The position numbers were made by a program, and so were the translations under genes. A DNA stretch of 64,000 nt from Crossiella sp. S99.2 (GTDB lineage: Bacteria; Actinomycetota; Actinomycetes; Mycobacteriales; Pseudonocardiaceae), in NCBI RefSeq assembly GCF_023094165.1, contig NZ_JALMDK010000021.1:61967-125966 (forward strand). The letters are read 5' to 3'. Positions within the stretch are counted from its first letter, which is position 1. Each line of letters begins with the position of its first letter. Positions 1-8,639 of this stretch are shown here, one piece after another. The notes beneath the pieces were generated by a model, which did no database searches, had not been told where the DNA came from, and saw nothing but the letters and a program-made list of their open reading frames with translations.

Positions 1-22
1 AAAGCTGCGTAACCTTGCATAT

Positions 23-379
23 GTGATTTGTCCGAAGTGCCAGAACGTGATGCAGACCGTGGACCGCGGTGGGGTGCACATCGAGCAGTGCCAGGGCTGT
101 CGGGGGATCTTCCTCGACCGCGGCGAGCTCGAGCAGATCGCCGGCGCCGAGCGCACCTACTACGCCGCCGCACCGGTCCCGCCGCCGCCCCCGCCGATGC
201 CGGGCTACCGGCACGACTCGCCGCCGCCGTATGGCCACCGCGGCAGTCACGGCCACCGTGACTCGCCCCCGCCCTACGGCGGACACCGGCCAGGCCACCG
301 CGATTCGCCGCCCCCCTACGGCGGCCACGGCTACGGCCACAAGCGGAAGAAGAGCTTCCTGGAAGGGCTGTTCGACTGA
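23..379 (+). CDS. TFIIB-type zinc-ribbon protein with Pro/Tyr-rich tail
   Basis: A 118-residue protein. The N-terminus holds a short zinc ribbon (CPKC near residue 3, CQGC near residue 23) followed by the acidic GIFLDRGELEQI segment typical of zf-TFIIB bacterial proteins. The second half is low complexity, with about three copies of an HRDSPPPYGGH-like unit, then a basic KRKK stretch and a hydrophobic FLEGLF end. GTG at 23 is the start, because the ATG at 21 is followed directly by a stop. It lies 17 nt upstream of another zinc-ribbon protein and is probably co-transcribed with it. Biochemical role unknown; the ribbon suggests metal-dependent folding or nucleic-acid or protein binding (inference). 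Confidence 0.8.
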   Translation: MICPKCQNVMQTVDRGGVHIEQCQGCRGIFLDRGELEQIAGAERTYYAAAPVPPPPPPMPGYRHDSPPPYGHRGSHGHRDSPPPYGGHRPGHRDSPPPYGGHGYGHKRKKSFLEGLFD

Positions 380-396
380 TTCCCGGCCCCAGCCCC

Positions 397-1032
397 GTGG
401 ACCTCAAGATCTGCGTCAACTGCGGCGACAAGGCCGAGGTCCCGGTGGTCCTGCCGGGCGACCCGGTTTTGCTCTGCGTGCGGTGCGGGCATCGGCAGCC
501 GTTCCTGCGGCTGCCGATGTTCGCGCTCACCGGCCCCAGCGGCACCGGCAAGTCCACCGTGGGCAAGATGCTGACCGCCGAACTGGGTGACGCGGTCGTG
601 GTGATGGAACAGGACGTGCTGTGGTCGGCCGGGTTGCAGGACCCGGCCGATGACTACCGGGTCTTCCGCGCGACCTGGCTGCGCATGGTGGCCATGGTCA
701 ACCAGAGCGGCCGCCCGGTGGTGCTGTGCGGCACCGTGGTGCCGGTGCAGTTCGAGCGGCTGCCCGAACGCGCCTTCCTCGGCGACATCCACTACCTGGC
801 GCTGACCTGCGCGCCGGACCTGCTGGCCAAGCGGTTGCGCGCGCGACCGGCCTGGCGGGAGTGGGACGACGCGGACCGGATCAGCGAGATGCTGGAGTTC
901 AACGAGTGGGTCCGGGCCACCGCGGCCACCATGGAGCCACCGATGGAACTGCTGGACACCACCGACATCAGCCTGGCCGAGTCGGTGCGGGTGGTGGCCG
1001 ACTGGGTGCGGCGCGGGCTGGCCGAAAGCTGA
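397..1032 (+). CDS. P-loop nucleotide kinase-like protein with zinc ribbon
   Basis: A 211-residue protein. Two CxxC pairs (CVNC near residue 6, CVRC near residue 28) form a rubredoxin-like N-terminal ribbon. A Walker A P-loop (GPSGTGKST, about residues 46-54) follows in a kinase-like fold, and a late DTTDIS segment resembles broad-specificity nucleoside or gluconate-type kinases. GTG start at 397. It follows the other zinc-ribbon gene in the same direction and ends just before a strong hairpin. The substrate cannot be named. An AAA-family or shikimate-kinase-like NTPase is the best general description. Confidence 0.75.
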   Translation: MDLKICVNCGDKAEVPVVLPGDPVLLCVRCGHRQPFLRLPMFALTGPSGTGKSTVGKMLTAELGDAVVVMEQDVLWSAGLQDPADDYRVFRATWLRMVAMVNQSGRPVVLCGTVVPVQFERLPERAFLGDIHYLALTCAPDLLAKRLRARPAWREWDDADRISEMLEFNEWVRATAATMEPPMELLDTTDISLAESVRVVADWVRRGLAES

Positions 1033-1040
1033 GTCCTCAG

Positions 1041-1077
1041 CTCCGCCGGGGCACGCGCGAGCGGCGCCCCGGCGGAG
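1041..1077. terminator. Bidirectional hairpin terminator
   Basis: Perfect 12-bp inverted repeat (CTCCGCCGGGGC at 1041-1052, GCCCCGGCGGAG at 1066-1077) with a 13-nt loop. It sits between the convergent P-loop gene and nucS. GC-rich with little U tract, as usual for actinobacterial terminators. Confidence 0.7.
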
Positions 1078-1083
1078 TTGTGG

Positions 1084-1743
1084 TCAGAACAGGCGGAACT
1101 CGTCCGATTCGATGCCGCGCAGCGCGTCGTAGTCCAGCGTGACGCAACGGATCCCGCGGTCCTCGGCCAGCGTGCGGGCCTGGGGCTTGATGATCTGGGC
1201 CGCGAACACGCCCTGGACCGGGGACAGCAGCGGGTCCCGGTTGAGCAGCTCCAGATACCTGGTCAGCTGCTCCACGCCGTCGATCTCGCCGCGGCGCTTG
1301 ATCTCCACGGCCACCGCGCCGCCCTTGCCGTCGCGGGCCATGATGTCCACCGGGCCGATCGCGGTCGGGTACTCGCGGCGGACCAGGGTGTAGCCGTCGC
1401 CGAGGGTCACGATGTGCTCGGCCAGCAGCTCCTGCAGGTGCGCCTCGACGCCGTCCTTGACCAGGCCGGGTTCGGGGCCCAGCTCGTGCGCGGAGTCGTG
1501 CATGACCTCCTCGAGGGTGATCACCAGCTTCTCCCCCGCCTTGTTCTGCACGGTCCACACGCCGGGGTCCTGGATCAGCCAGCAGGGCGGGCTCATCCAG
1601 TTCAGCGGCTTGTACGCGCGGTCGTCGGAGTGGATCGACACCGAACCGTCGGCCTTGATCAGCAACAGCCGATTGGCCATGGGCAGGTGGGCGGTCAGCC
1701 GTCCGACGTAGTTGACCTGGCAGCGGGCGATCACAAGGCGCAC
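1084..1743 (-). CDS. nucS: Mismatch endonuclease NucS/EndoMS
   Basis: A 219-residue protein matching actinobacterial NucS, the endonuclease that makes double-strand breaks at G-T, G-G and T-T mismatches and replaces MutSL repair. The N-terminal DNA-binding/dimerisation domain starts with MRLVIARC. The C-terminal RecB-like nuclease core carries GPVDIMARD and the AVEIKRR segment that supplies catalytic Asp/Glu/Lys. The extreme C-terminus (DEFRLF) resembles the beta-clamp binding tail known from this family. GTG start at 1743. Monocistronic-looking, with a hairpin after its stop. Confidence 0.93.
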   Translation of the reverse strand: MRLVIARCQVNYVGRLTAHLPMANRLLLIKADGSVSIHSDDRAYKPLNWMSPPCWLIQDPGVWTVQNKAGEKLVITLEEVMHDSAHELGPEPGLVKDGVEAHLQELLAEHIVTLGDGYTLVRREYPTAIGPVDIMARDGKGGAVAVEIKRRGEIDGVEQLTRYLELLNRDPLLSPVQGVFAAQIIKPQARTLAEDRGIRCVTLDYDALRGIESDEFRLF

Positions 1744-1867
1744 CGCGACAGGTTAGTGACTGCCTGGCACAGCCGTTCCACCGGCGCTCCGGTGGGGCTC
1801 GCCGCACCCTGGATCCACCGGTCTGCCACATGGTTCCGGAACCGGCCGGCGGCCAGGCTGAGCTGCC

Positions 1868-2389
1868 ATGACGACACGATTGGGCAGGCGGGCCAAGCGG
1901 TGGTGGGACATCCTGCACCTGGGCAGCGGGGTGGGCTGGTTCGGCGTGGCGCTGTGCCAGCTGGTGCTCAACATCATCAGCCGGACGACCGCGGACGCCG
2001 GGGTGCGGGTGGCCGCCCACAAGATCGGGCACACGCTGGACATCTGGCTGCTGATCCCGCTGGTGCTGCTGGCCCTGGTCTCCGGCGTGGTGCTGGCCTG
2101 GCGGTCCAACTGGGGTGTGTTCCGGCACTGGTGGATCGTGGTGAAGCTGGTCGCGACCATCCTGCTGATGGTCTTCAGCGCGATCTGGCTGGGCGGCTGG
2201 ATCGGCGCCGCGGTCGAACTCGCGCCGGCCCAGGGGCCCGCCTACTTCGAGGTGCGCAACAAGCTGCTCGGCGGATCGATCTTCAACAACGTCTCCATCC
2301 TGCTCATGGTGGTGATCTCGGTGTTCAAGCCCTGGGGCCGTATTCGACAAGTCACACCGGACTGGAAGGCGGCCCGGACCGGCCGGTAG
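1868..2389 (+). CDS. Four-helix integral membrane protein (DUF2269-like)
   Basis: A 173-residue protein with about four hydrophobic helices, conserved-looking histidines (LHLGSG near the N-terminus, AAHKIGH in the second segment) and a WWIVVKL segment. This pattern is seen in small predicted DUF2269-type membrane proteins of actinobacteria. ATG start at 1868. The permease gene starts 11 nt after its stop, suggesting co-transcription. Function unknown. Confidence 0.75.
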   Translation: MTTRLGRRAKRWWDILHLGSGVGWFGVALCQLVLNIISRTTADAGVRVAAHKIGHTLDIWLLIPLVLLALVSGVVLAWRSNWGVFRHWWIVVKLVATILLMVFSAIWLGGWIGAAVELAPAQGPAYFEVRNKLLGGSIFNNVSILLMVVISVFKPWGRIRQVTPDWKAARTGR

Positions 2390-2400
2390 GTTCGCGCCTC

Positions 2401-3804
2401 GTGCCGCCAAACAGTCAGCGCAGCCTGTTGCGCACCAAGCCGGTCGAGCAACTCACCAGCGAGGGCGCGCACAGCGGCCTGCGCCGCAGCATGGGCCTGA
2501 TCTCCCTGGTCTCGCTGTCGGTGGGGGCCACCCTGGGCACCGGGATCTTCGTGGTGCTCGGCGAGGCCGCGCCCAAGGCCGGGCCCGCGGTGGTGGTCTC
2601 CTTCGCGCTGGCGGCACTGGCCGCGTTGTTCTCCGCGCTCTCCTACGCCGAACTGGCCGGCGCGGTGCCGGTGTCCGGTTCCGCCTACTCCTACACCTAC
2701 GCCACCCTGGGCGAACTCATCGCCTGGGTGTGCGGCTGGTGCCTGTTGCTGGAGTACGGCGTGTCGGTGGCCGCGGTCGCGGTGGGCTGGGGCGGCTACC
2801 TGAACGTGTTCCTGGAGGCCACCGTCGGGGTGCGGATCCCGGAGGAGCTGGCCGCACCGCCCGGCGCCGGTGGCGTGGTGAACATCCCGGCGGCCGTGGT
2901 GGTGCTGCTGGCCACCGCGGTGCTCATCGCCGGGGTCCGGGAGAGCGCGCGGGCCACCACGGTCACCACGATGATCAAGGTCGGAGTGCTGATCTTCTTC
3001 GTCGCGGTGGCGGCCACCGCGTTCAACTCCGGCAACATGACCCCGTTCGCGCCGGAGGGCCTGGCCGGCATCGCCGGTGGCGCCTCGGCGGTGTTCTTCT
3101 CCTTCATCGGCTTCGACGCGGCCTCCACCGCGGGCGAGGAAGCGCGCAACCCGCAGCGCGACCTGCCGCGGGCGATCATGATCTCGCTGGGCATCGTGAC
3201 CTTCGTCTACGTGGCGGTCGCGCTCACCGCGATCGGCGCGATCGGGGTGGACCGGCTCAGTGCCAAGGGCGCCTCGCTGTCCACGGTGATGGCCGAGGTG
3301 ACCGGGTCCAGCTGGGCCTCCACCGTGCTCGCGGTGGGCGCGGTGATCGCGATCGCCTCGGTGGTGCTGACCGTGCTCTACGGCCAGACCCGGGTGCTGG
3401 TCTCGATGTCCCGGGACGGCCTGATGCCGCCGGTCTTCGCCAAGGTCGGCGCCCGCTCGGTGCCCACCACCAACATCCTGGTGGTCGGCGTGCTGGTCGC
3501 GGTGCTGGCCGCGCTGGTCCCGCTGGGCGAGCTGACCAACGCCACCAGCATCGGCACCCTGGTCGCCTTCGGACTGGTCAACGTGGGTGTGCTGGTGTTG
3601 CGCCGGACCAAACCGGACCTGCCGCGCTCCTTCCGCACCCCGCTGATGCCGGTGGTCCCGCTGCTCGGCCTGGCGCTGTGCGTGATCCTCATCGTCGGCC
3701 TGGGCGCCAAGACCTGGATCGCCTTCCTGATCTGGACCGCGGTCGGCCTGGTGGTCTACTTCGGTTACGGCAGGCGGCGTTCGCGGCTCAACCAGGACGC
3801 CTAG
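2401..3804 (+). CDS. APC-family amino acid permease
   Basis: A 467-residue transporter of the amino acid/polyamine/organocation superfamily, closest in pattern to cationic amino acid (CAT/YfnA-like) permeases. The N-terminal GATLGTGIFVVLGEAA segment is the unwound TM1 substrate-binding motif. FSFIGFDAASTAGEEARNP is the classic TM6-loop signature. About 12-13 hydrophobic segments. GTG at 2401 is chosen because it gives a normal N-terminus (PPNSQRSLLRTK) before TM1; the open frame upstream is spurious. The precise substrate is not resolved. Confidence 0.9.
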   Translation: MPPNSQRSLLRTKPVEQLTSEGAHSGLRRSMGLISLVSLSVGATLGTGIFVVLGEAAPKAGPAVVVSFALAALAALFSALSYAELAGAVPVSGSAYSYTYATLGELIAWVCGWCLLLEYGVSVAAVAVGWGGYLNVFLEATVGVRIPEELAAPPGAGGVVNIPAAVVVLLATAVLIAGVRESARATTVTTMIKVGVLIFFVAVAATAFNSGNMTPFAPEGLAGIAGGASAVFFSFIGFDAASTAGEEARNPQRDLPRAIMISLGIVTFVYVAVALTAIGAIGVDRLSAKGASLSTVMAEVTGSSWASTVLAVGAVIAIASVVLTVLYGQTRVLVSMSRDGLMPPVFAKVGARSVPTTNILVVGVLVAVLAALVPLGELTNATSIGTLVAFGLVNVGVLVLRRTKPDLPRSFRTPLMPVVPLLGLALCVILIVGLGAKTWIAFLIWTAVGLVVYFGYGRRRSRLNQDA

Positions 3805-3814
3805 TCTGGGCGGC

Positions 3815-4348
3815 GTGGACAAGGTCGACACCCGCGAGGTCTACGCGAACGCCTGGATGACGGTGCGCGAGGACGGCATCCGCCGCGCCGACGGCTCCCT
3901 CGGCATCTACGGCGTGGTGGACAAGCCCGACTACGCCCTGGTCATCCCACTGGAGGGCGAGCGGCTGCACCTGGTCGAGCAGTACCGCTACCCGCTGGGC
4001 CTGCGCCGCTGGGAGTTCCCGCAGGGCACCGCGCCGGACCGGGTCGAGCTGGACACCGCCGAGCTGGCCGCCAGGGAACTGCGTGAGGAAACCGGTCTGC
4101 GGGCCGGGCGGATGGTCGACCTTGGGCTGCTGGACGTGGCGCCGGGCATGTCCAGCCAGCGCGGCCGGGTGTTCCTGGCCACCGAGCTGACCGCGGGCGA
4201 ACCCGCGCGCGAGCTGGAGGAGCAGGACATGCGCACGGCCTGGTTCGCGCGGGCGGAGTTCGAGGAGATGATCGCCTCGGGCCAGGTGACCGACGCGCAG
4301 TCGATCGCCGCGTACACCTTGCTGCTGCTGCACGAGCACCGCGGCTAG
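3815..4348 (+). CDS. NUDIX hydrolase, ADP-ribose pyrophosphatase type
   Basis: A 177-residue NUDIX protein. The core of the Nudix box, RELREETGL, is clear and follows WEFPQG, as in ADP-sugar pyrophosphatases. The spacing before the box is slightly longer than the textbook motif. It would hydrolyse a nucleoside-diphosphate-linked sugar such as ADP-ribose using Mg2+. GTG start at 3815, 10 nt after the permease stop. Its TAG stop shares a CTAG palindrome with the convergent small gene. Confidence 0.88.
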   Translation: MDKVDTREVYANAWMTVREDGIRRADGSLGIYGVVDKPDYALVIPLEGERLHLVEQYRYPLGLRRWEFPQGTAPDRVELDTAELAARELREETGLRAGRMVDLGLLDVAPGMSSQRGRVFLATELTAGEPARELEEQDMRTAWFARAEFEEMIASGQVTDAQSIAAYTLLLLHEHRG

Positions 4349-4545
4349 TACACGCCGATCGGTTGCTCCAGCGCGACTTCCTCGATCTCGGTGAGGCTGA
4401 CCGAGACCCAGTGTCCGGGTGCGTAGATCGCCACCACCACACCGCTGGCGTCGGAGATCAGCAGATGTCCGTCGGCGACGCTGGCGGTGACGCCGTCCTC
4501 GATGACGGCCCGGTGGTACTTGCTGACGCTCACAGTTGCGGCCAT
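4345..4545 (-). CDS. Small conserved-looking hypothetical protein (66 aa)
   Basis: A 66-residue soluble protein beginning MAATVSVSKYHRAV with alternating hydrophobic residues (LLISDASGVVVAIYAPG), suggestive of a small beta-rich fold. Codon usage is high GC3 like the neighbours, supporting a real gene. ATG start at 4545. The stop codon lies inside the CTAG palindrome that also ends the NUDIX gene. No function can be assigned. Confidence 0.6.
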   Translation of the reverse strand: MAATVSVSKYHRAVIEDGVTASVADGHLLISDASGVVVAIYAPGHWVSVSLTEIEEVALEQPIGVY

Positions 4546-4662
4546 GCGCTCCAGCGAAGCAGGCGAAACTCGCTGTTACCAGCGACGATACCCAACCGAG
4601 TCGGCAAAGCGGACCTGGCCGCAACAGGTCACGACTTCATGTCCGGCGCTAGGCGCCAGGGC

Positions 4663-5436
4663 CTAGTCCGGCCAGACCGGTTTGCGCTTCTCCAGGAACG
4701 CGGTCATGCCCTCCTTGGCGCCCTCGGTCTGCGAGGCGGCGGCCATGACCTCCAGCGCGATCGCGTAGGCGTCCGCCTCCGGCCGGTCCAGCTGGGCGTA
4801 GAGGGTCTGCTTGCCCAGTGCCTTGCTGGCCAGACTTCCCCTGGTGGCGCGGGAAAGCAGGTCGAGCACGGCCGCGTCGAGTTCGGCGTCGGGCACCACC
4901 CGGTTCACCAGGCCCCAGGACTCGGCGGTGCGGGCGTCGATGGCATCGCCGGTGAGGGCCAGTTCCATCAGGCGTTTGCGGCCGACCGCGCGGGCCACCG
5001 GCACCGCCGGGGTGTGGCAGAACCAGCCGCCTTTGCCGCCGGGCAGGGCGAATCCGGCCGATTCGGCGGCCACCGCCAGGTCACAGGAGGCGACCAGCTG
5101 CGCGCCAGCGGCGGTGGCCAGGCCGTGCACGCTGGCGATCACCACCTGCGGGATGGACTGCATGGTGTGCATCAACTTCGTGCACAGCCGCAGCATTTCC
5201 CGCACGCCCAGCAGATCCCGGTCGACCAGGTCGGCGAAATCGTGGCCGGCGGAGAACACCGGGCCGTTGCCCGCCAGCACGATGCCGGTGGCCGCGGTGT
5301 CCGCGACGCTGACGAAGGCGTGCTGCAACTCGGCCAGGTGCTCGCCGGAGAGCGCGTTGCGCCGGTCCGGCCGGTTCATGGTGATCCGCGCGATGTTCCC
5401 GTCCAGCGAGACCAGCAGGTTGCGGTAGTCGGCCAT
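4663..5436 (-). CDS. Enoyl-CoA hydratase/isomerase family protein, ECHDC3-like
   Basis: A 257-residue crotonase-fold protein. The oxyanion-hole region is FSAGHDF and the second signature is GLATAAGAQLVASCDLAVA. Where hydratases carry two catalytic glutamates, this protein has AAGAQL and PGGKGGWFCHTP. That matches the ECHDC3-type subgroup, whose members lack canonical hydratase residues. It probably binds an acyl-CoA, but hydratase activity should not be assumed. It lies 18 nt downstream of the FAD monooxygenase in the same direction. Confidence 0.85.
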   Translation of the reverse strand: MADYRNLLVSLDGNIARITMNRPDRRNALSGEHLAELQHAFVSVADTAATGIVLAGNGPVFSAGHDFADLVDRDLLGVREMLRLCTKLMHTMQSIPQVVIASVHGLATAAGAQLVASCDLAVAAESAGFALPGGKGGWFCHTPAVPVARAVGRKRLMELALTGDAIDARTAESWGLVNRVVPDAELDAAVLDLLSRATRGSLASKALGKQTLYAQLDRPEADAYAIALEVMAAASQTEGAKEGMTAFLEKRKPVWPD

Positions 5437-5454
5437 GCCGCCGACGGTAGCGCC

Positions 5455-6963
5455 TCAGCCCGCCGCGGTCAGCGTGGCGCCGAACCAGGTGTCCAGCGCG
5501 GTCAGCAGGCCCTCCTGGTCCGGCCGGTCGCGGTCGGCGGCCCAGGCCACGTAGCCGTCCGGGCGGATCAGCACCGCGGCCAGTTCCGGCCGGAGCGGAT
5601 CGCGGGCGGGGAACACCCTGATCTCCCGGCCGGCCAGCTCGGCCAGCGCCGGATCGCCGGTCAGGTCGGCCAGCACCCAGCCCGGGTGGATCGGCAGGTC
5701 CAGCGGCGGGGCGAACCGGCCGGTCAGCTCGTGGCCGCCGCCCAGGTCGTAGCGGGTGTGCTGCCCGGCGATGAACTTGGTCAGGTACTGGTTGCCGTCC
5801 ACGGTGTCCATCAGGTCGGTGATCACCTCGCGCAGCGCGCCCGCCTGCGGGGTCGGCCGCATGGCCGCGACCTGCGCCCTGGTCATCCGCAGCACGAACG
5901 CGGCGGCCGGGTGGCGCTCGGCGGTGTAGGTGTCCAGCAGCGCGTCCGGGGCGGTGCCGGTGGCCACCGCGGCCAGTTTCCAGCCCAGGTTGGCCGCGTC
6001 CTGCAGGCCCAGGTTGAGGCCCTGGCCGCCGAAGGGCGCGTGCACGTGCGCGGCATCGCCCGCCAGCAGCACCCGGCGGTCGCGGTAGTCCGGGACCTGG
6101 CGGGCGTTGTCGGTGAACCGGGTGGCGGTCTTGACCCCGGTGACGGTGACCTCGGTGCCGCTGACCCGGCGCACCGCCCTGGTCAGCTCGGCGGCGGTGA
6201 TCGGCGCGTCCCGGTCGGCGGGCGGGCCGTCCAGCTCCACCGTGAGCAACCGGCCCGGGGTCGGGCCCCAGACCAGCACGCCGCCCGGAAGGTGTTGCCA
6301 GCCAAGGGAAAGCGCCGCCGGATCGTCCAGTTCGACCATGGCCTGGTAGGCAGTGATGGTCGCCGGCGTGCCGGGGAAGGCGAAGCCGCCCTGCTTGCGC
6401 ACCTGGCTGCGACCGCCGTCGCAGCCGACCAGGTGACTGCCGCGCAGCCGCTCGCCGGAGGCCAGCGTCACGGTCACCCCGTCGGCGTCCTGGCTGAACC
6501 CGGCCAGCTCCACACCCCGGCGCACCGGCACGCCGAGCCGGGCCGCCCAGCCGCCGAGGATGGCCTCGACCTCCTGCTGGGTCATCGGATACACGCCCTC
6601 GGCCGACCGCGGGCTGAGGTCGGGATCGGTGAGATCCAGCCGGGCGAGGTCCAGCCCGGTCAGCCCGGCGAAGTGACCGCCGAAGGCGGGTGGGCGGTAG
6701 TCCTCGGGCAGGTCCGGATCACGCGAGCGCAGCAGCTCGATGAACTTGGCCAGGTTGACCGCGACGGCCCTGCGCACCTCGCTCAGCAGACCGTGCCTGG
6801 CCAGGGTGTCCGCCGTGCGGGTGTTGATCGCGCCCGCCTTGATCACCTGGCTCGGCTCGGCAAGCCGTTCCAGCACCAGCACCTCCGCGCCGTGCGTGCG
6901 CAGCTCGCAGGCGAGCATCAGTCCGGTCGGGCCTGCGCCGACCACGATCACCGGTTCGGTCAT
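5455..6963 (-). CDS. FAD-dependent aromatic monooxygenase (PheA/Rox-type)
   Basis: A 502-residue class A flavoprotein hydroxylase. Visible motifs are GAGPTG at residues 9-14 for FAD binding, the CDGGRS (DG) motif in the middle, and LLAGDAAHVHAPFGGQG (GD motif) in the last third. A C-terminal thioredoxin-like region as in phenol hydroxylases and rifampicin monooxygenase follows. It likely hydroxylates an aromatic compound with NAD(P)H and O2. It is divergent from a TetR regulator across a 60-bp AT-rich spacer, so it is the likely target of that regulator. Confidence 0.9.
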   Translation of the reverse strand: MTEPVIVVGAGPTGLMLACELRTHGAEVLVLERLAEPSQVIKAGAINTRTADTLARHGLLSEVRRAVAVNLAKFIELLRSRDPDLPEDYRPPAFGGHFAGLTGLDLARLDLTDPDLSPRSAEGVYPMTQQEVEAILGGWAARLGVPVRRGVELAGFSQDADGVTVTLASGERLRGSHLVGCDGGRSQVRKQGGFAFPGTPATITAYQAMVELDDPAALSLGWQHLPGGVLVWGPTPGRLLTVELDGPPADRDAPITAAELTRAVRRVSGTEVTVTGVKTATRFTDNARQVPDYRDRRVLLAGDAAHVHAPFGGQGLNLGLQDAANLGWKLAAVATGTAPDALLDTYTAERHPAAAFVLRMTRAQVAAMRPTPQAGALREVITDLMDTVDGNQYLTKFIAGQHTRYDLGGGHELTGRFAPPLDLPIHPGWVLADLTGDPALAELAGREIRVFPARDPLRPELAAVLIRPDGYVAWAADRDRPDQEGLLTALDTWFGATLTAAG

Positions 6964-7023
6964 GTGCCCAGAGTCCAGCGAAACTTTTACCGAGTCAAAT
7001 TATATGTTTGGTACATTTCCGGC
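6964..7023. promoter_or_regulatory. Divergent promoter/operator region, monooxygenase and TetR
   Basis: A 60-bp spacer, strikingly AT-rich for this genome. On the minus strand it contains a perfect TATAAT (about 6996-7001), a good -10 candidate for the monooxygenase gene. Short inverted CAAA/TTTG arms flank it, consistent with a TetR-type operator, but the palindrome is weak. Confidence 0.5.
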
Positions 7024-7629
7024 ATGGACATGGGGCTGCGGGAGCGAAAGAAGCGCGAGACCCGGCAACGGATCTCCAACGTCGCCACCGAGTTGTTCAT
7101 CGCGCGCGGCTTCGACGCGGTGACCGTGGCCGAGATCGCCGAGGCGGCCGAGGTGTCCAAGATGACCGTGTTCAACTACTTCCCGCGCAAGGAAGACCTC
7201 TACCTCGATCGGCACGAGGAGATCATCGAGGTGCTGACCACGGCCATCACCGGCCGCGGCGAGCTGTCGGTGACCGCCGCGGTGCGCCGGATGTGCCACC
7301 AGCTGACCGCGGCCAACCACGCGCTCTCCGGCGCGGTGGACGGCTTCGGCCGGTTCTGGAGCGTGATCAACGCCAGCCCCGCACTCCAGCTGCGGCTGCT
7401 GGAGCACCTGCGCGACACCGAGGAGGCGCTGGTGGATCTGCTTGGCGGGCAACGGGATCCGCGCGCCTGGCAGATCGCGGGCATGCTGCTGGCCACCGTC
7501 CGCGCGGTGTTCTACGCCAACGCCAGGGCGATCCTGGACGGCACCCCGGCCAAGACGGTGGCCCGGCGGCGCGCGCACATCGACCGCGCCTTCGACCTGC
7601 TGGAATCCGGGGTGGGTCAGGACACCTGA
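7024..7629 (+). CDS. TetR/AcrR family transcriptional regulator
   Basis: A 201-residue regulator. An N-terminal TetR helix-turn-helix (about residues 10-58) contains VAEIAEAAEVSKMTVFNYFPRKEDL, split here as VAEIAEAAEVSK and MTVFNYFP. A C-terminal ligand-binding all-alpha domain follows. ATG at 7024 chosen; a second in-frame ATG lies at 7030. It is probably an autorepressor that also controls the divergent monooxygenase. Its 3' end overlaps the convergent GATase-AraC gene by 13 nt. Confidence 0.92.
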   Translation: MDMGLRERKKRETRQRISNVATELFIARGFDAVTVAEIAEAAEVSKMTVFNYFPRKEDLYLDRHEEIIEVLTTAITGRGELSVTAAVRRMCHQLTAANHALSGAVDGFGRFWSVINASPALQLRLLEHLRDTEEALVDLLGGQRDPRAWQIAGMLLATVRAVFYANARAILDGTPAKTVARRRAHIDRAFDLLESGVGQDT

Positions 7630-8567
7630 TGGGTCCGGCGATACGCGGCCGGGCCCACGCCCAGTTCGGCGTGCAGGCGGCGGCGCAGGTTGGCCGCGGT
7701 GCCCAGGCCGGCCCGCTGCGCCACCCTGGCCACCGGCAGCCCGGTGGTCTCCAGCAACTGCCGGGCGAAGCGCAGCCGCTCGGCCAGCAGCCAGCGGCCC
7801 GGCGTGGTGCCGGTGGCGGCGGCGAACGCGCGGTGGAAGGTGCGCTCACTCATCCCGGCCCGCTCAGCGAGTTCCGGCACACCAAGGGGTTCGGCCAGCC
7901 GCCGCCGCGCCCAGTCCACAGTGGACGCGATGTCCGGCCCCTCCGGGCGGCGCGGCAGCGGGGTGTCCACGAACTGCCGCTGCCCGCCGGAACGCGCCGC
8001 GGGCATCACCATCCGCTTGGCCAGCCGGGCGGCCTGCGCCGCGCCGTGCACCCGGCGGACCAGGTGCAGGCACAGGTCGACCCCGCCGACCACACCCGCC
8101 GAGGTGAGCACGTCGCCGTCGTCGGTGAAGAGCACCTCCGGGCGAAGTTCGGCCGCCGGCGCGCGTTCGGCCAGCGCGGCCAGGAACCGCCAGTGTGTGG
8201 TGGCCGGGCGGCCGTCCAGCAATCCGGCGGCGGCCAGGGTGAACGCGCCGGAGCACAGCGAGGCCAGGGGGATCCCGGCCGCGTGCGCCTGGCGCAGCAC
8301 CCGGATCGCGCTCGGCGGCACCGGTGCGTGCGGGTCGGCCCGGCCCGGCGCGAGCACCAGATCGCAGTCCAGCAGGCCGGAAAGCCCATGCGTGGCCCGG
8401 ATTTCACCGACCGGGTGCATGGTCACCGGCTTGCGACCAGGGGTGCAGGTGCGCAGCGCGAACGGACCGATCGCGCCGTCCATCCGATCCACGCCCCACA
8501 CCTCGGCGGGCACCGCGACGTCGAAGGTCCGGGTGCCGGGCAGCACGAGCAGGCCGACGGTGTACAT
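7617..8567 (-). CDS. GATase1/DJ-1-like AraC-family regulator (FtrA/GlxA type)
   Basis: A 316-residue regulator. The first ~190 residues form a class I glutamine amidotransferase-like domain with the nucleophile-elbow motif ASLCSGAFTLAAAG. The C-terminal third is an AraC DNA-binding domain (GMSERTFHRAFAAATGTTP, then RVAQRAGLGTAANLRRRL). ATG at 8567 gives the normal MYTVGLLVLPG start; an in-frame ATG at 8585 is an alternative. It is divergent from the isochorismatase-like gene, which it probably regulates. Confidence 0.88.
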   Translation of the reverse strand: MYTVGLLVLPGTRTFDVAVPAEVWGVDRMDGAIGPFALRTCTPGRKPVTMHPVGEIRATHGLSGLLDCDLVLAPGRADPHAPVPPSAIRVLRQAHAAGIPLASLCSGAFTLAAAGLLDGRPATTHWRFLAALAERAPAAELRPEVLFTDDGDVLTSAGVVGGVDLCLHLVRRVHGAAQAARLAKRMVMPAARSGGQRQFVDTPLPRRPEGPDIASTVDWARRRLAEPLGVPELAERAGMSERTFHRAFAAATGTTPGRWLLAERLRFARQLLETTGLPVARVAQRAGLGTAANLRRRLHAELGVGPAAYRRTHQVS

Positions 8568-8639
8568 GGCAGAAAAGTAGCGCATCGTGCCAGTTCTGCC
8601 ACTCCCCTCGGGAAGCGCCCGCCCCGCAGACTCGATGCC

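Noticed and set aside
1037..2410. 457-codon minus-strand ORF over nucS and the membrane gene
   Set aside because: Shadow frame in GC-rich DNA; Arg/Pro/His-rich composition and overlap with well-supported genes.
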